Of a stretch of 14,442 nt of DNA, positions 13,536 through 14,442 are shown piece after piece (positions within the stretch are counted from its first letter, which is position 1; the number at the start of each line of letters is the position of its first letter). The position numbers and the translations under genes are program-made. Below the pieces are notes generated by a model that had not been told where the DNA came from, ran no database searches, and saw nothing but the letters and a program-made list of their open reading frames with translations. The DNA is from an uncultured Collinsella sp. Lineage in GTDB: Bacteria > Actinomycetota > Coriobacteriia > Coriobacteriales > Coriobacteriaceae. The stretch lies in assembly GCA_900543275.1 (NCBI GenBank), contig UQQL01000052.1, forward strand, positions 1 to 14,442, in the 5' to 3' direction.

Positions 13536-14282
13536 ATGAATGAGTGGAATGACATAGCGGTTTTGACGCCACCGGGTGATGTCGACATCGCCTCGGTGCC
13601 CGTGCTGCGCCGACGGTTGGACAATTTGATCGACCGGGGCGTTCGTCGCGTTGTCATCAATTGCCAGGCCGTGGGCTTTATCGACTCGACGGGTTTGGCG
13701 TTTTTGCTTACACGTGCCAGAGAACTCATGAGGCGAGAGGGCCTGCTTTCGCTCGTTAACGCCTCCGATGAGGTCATCCGCTTTTTGGAGATTGCCCGAC
13801 TTGTCGACATCCTCCATGTTGCGGGCTTCGCTCGGGAGTCGATTCCTGCCATTCCGGTGGGGGAATTGCCTCGCTGGAGCAAGAGTGTCGAGGTGCGCCA
13901 GGGTATCGAGAACCTTCCATACTATCGTCATCGTATTGCCGAGCTACTCGAACCGCTTCCCCTGAGGCGGGATGAGCGCTATGACGTCGCGTTGGCATCG
14001 GGCGAGGCGCTGGGCAACGCGTATGACCATGCGGGCGGTATCGGATGCATCCTGACGGTTCAGGCCTATGGCGATCGTGTCGTGATTGAGGTTGTCGACC
14101 GTGGGGCGGGCTATTCGATTGACGGGTCGAGTGAACCGGTTACGACTGAGGAGCGCGGGCGTGGGATCAAGCTCATGCGCATGCTAGTCGACAACGTGGA
14201 GGTTGCCCGTCGTACTGATGGTGCCGGTACGCGCGTTCGGATGGTAAAGCTGTTTAGCGGAACATTGGAATCGTGCGCCTAG
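13536..14282 (+). CDS. STAS antagonist fused to anti-sigma factor serine kinase
   Basis: The 248-aa protein joins two parts that are usually separate. Residues about 1-100 are a STAS domain of the RsbV/SpoIIAA type, with the phosphorylation motif D50-S51-T-G-L. Residues about 118-242 are a HATPase_c_2 kinase of the RsbW/SpoIIAB type: N-box with E157 and N161 (GEALGNAYDHAGG), D188-R-G-A-G, and the lid ERGRGIKLMRM. The kinase likely phosphorylates S51 or a related STAS protein, and the upstream PP2C protein reverses this. The start is uncertain: ATG with a weak GGGGAA site is chosen because it begins just before the STAS fold; a TTG start 21 codons upstream adds a Trp/Gly-rich stretch. The gap to the phosphatase gene is 78 nt. 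No sigma factor is adjacent. Confidence 0.87.
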   Translation: MNEWNDIAVLTPPGDVDIASVPVLRRRLDNLIDRGVRRVVINCQAVGFIDSTGLAFLLTRARELMRREGLLSLVNASDEVIRFLEIARLVDILHVAGFARESIPAIPVGELPRWSKSVEVRQGIENLPYYRHRIAELLEPLPLRRDERYDVALASGEALGNAYDHAGGIGCILTVQAYGDRVVIEVVDRGAGYSIDGSSEPVTTEERGRGIKLMRMLVDNVEVARRTDGAGTRVRMVKLFSGTLESCA

Positions 14283-14291
14283 TAAATCGTT

Positions 14292-14311
14292 TTGGCATGT
14301 ATATCTGCCAA
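14292..14311 (+). repeat. Small inverted repeat after the STAS-kinase gene
   Basis: TTGGCA (14292-14297) and TGCCAA (14306-14311) form a 6-bp stem with an 8-nt loop 9 nt after the stop. There is no T-run, so it is at best a weak terminator. No better terminator is seen before the tRNA promoter. Confidence 0.3.
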
Positions 14312-14327
14312 GAGCATGTGGCGAACA

Positions 14328-14375
14328 AGTTTTTTGAAAAAAGTACTTGCGTCTTTTGGACAACTCGCGTAAATT
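14328..14375 (+). promoter_or_regulatory. Promoter of tRNA-Gly
   Basis: A -35 TTGCGT (14347-14352) and a -10 TAAATT (14370-14375) are 17 bp apart, 12 nt before the tRNA. Upstream lies AGTTTTTTGAAAAAAGT (14328-14344), nearly identical to the block before tRNA-Leu. Confidence 0.78.
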
Positions 14376-14387
14376 AATAACCCGCAA

Positions 14388-14442
14388 GCGGACATGGCTC
14401 AGTTGGTAGAGCACAACCTTGCCAAGGTTGGGGTCGCGGGTT
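14388..14442 (+). tRNA. tRNA-Gly (anticodon GCC), partial
   Basis: The sequence starts with acceptor strand GCGGACA and a D arm (GCTCAGTTGGTAGAGC). The anticodon stem is CAACC/GGTTG with loop TTGCCAA, giving anticodon GCC at 14421-14423. The window ends in the T arm (GCGGGTT), so the 3' half of the acceptor stem is not seen. Confidence 0.95.

Overview
The window is about 14.4 kb of GC-rich bacterial DNA with strong C/G-ending codon bias. Its gene order (gap-pgk-tpiA-gpmI, then secG, then an opp-type peptide transporter) and its protein sequences suggest a Coriobacteriia-like actinobacterium such as Collinsella. That assignment is a judgement from sequence character, not from a database search. 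All recognised genes lie on the + strand.

Positions 1-3773 hold a glycolytic run. It starts with the last 21 codons of gap and a strong terminator. Then come pgk, tpiA and gpmI, tightly packed (pgk/tpiA overlap by 8 nt, tpiA-gpmI gap of 5 nt). Together the four enzymes convert glyceraldehyde-3-phosphate to 2-phosphoglycerate. A second terminator closes the run. Positions 3774-4184 hold secG as its own unit, with an inverted repeat and a candidate promoter before it and a terminator after it.

Positions 4185-10366 hold a complete peptide ABC importer: a lipoprotein binding protein (oppA-like), two permeases (oppB, oppC) and two ATPases (oppD, oppF). A 157-nt gap with two hairpins separates oppA from oppB. 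The permease and ATPase genes are nearly contiguous.

Positions 10367-10962 contain no credible protein gene but are the most unusual part of the window. Two large palindromic elements (132 and 125 bp) face each other in opposite orientation around a 181-nt structured stretch. Each has perfect 29-bp outer arms. The arms differ almost completely between the two elements, while the ends, the internal-loop sequences and the overall layout are shared. This looks like an undescribed structured repeat or RNA family.

Positions 10857-14442 hold a tRNA-Leu(GAG) with its promoter and terminator. A two-gene partner-switching module follows: a PAS-GAF-PP2C phosphatase (RsbU/SpoIIE type), then a protein fusing a STAS antagonist to an anti-sigma-factor kinase. 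No sigma factor is present in the window. The window ends inside a tRNA-Gly(GCC). Both tRNA promoters carry a nearly identical 21-nt signature.
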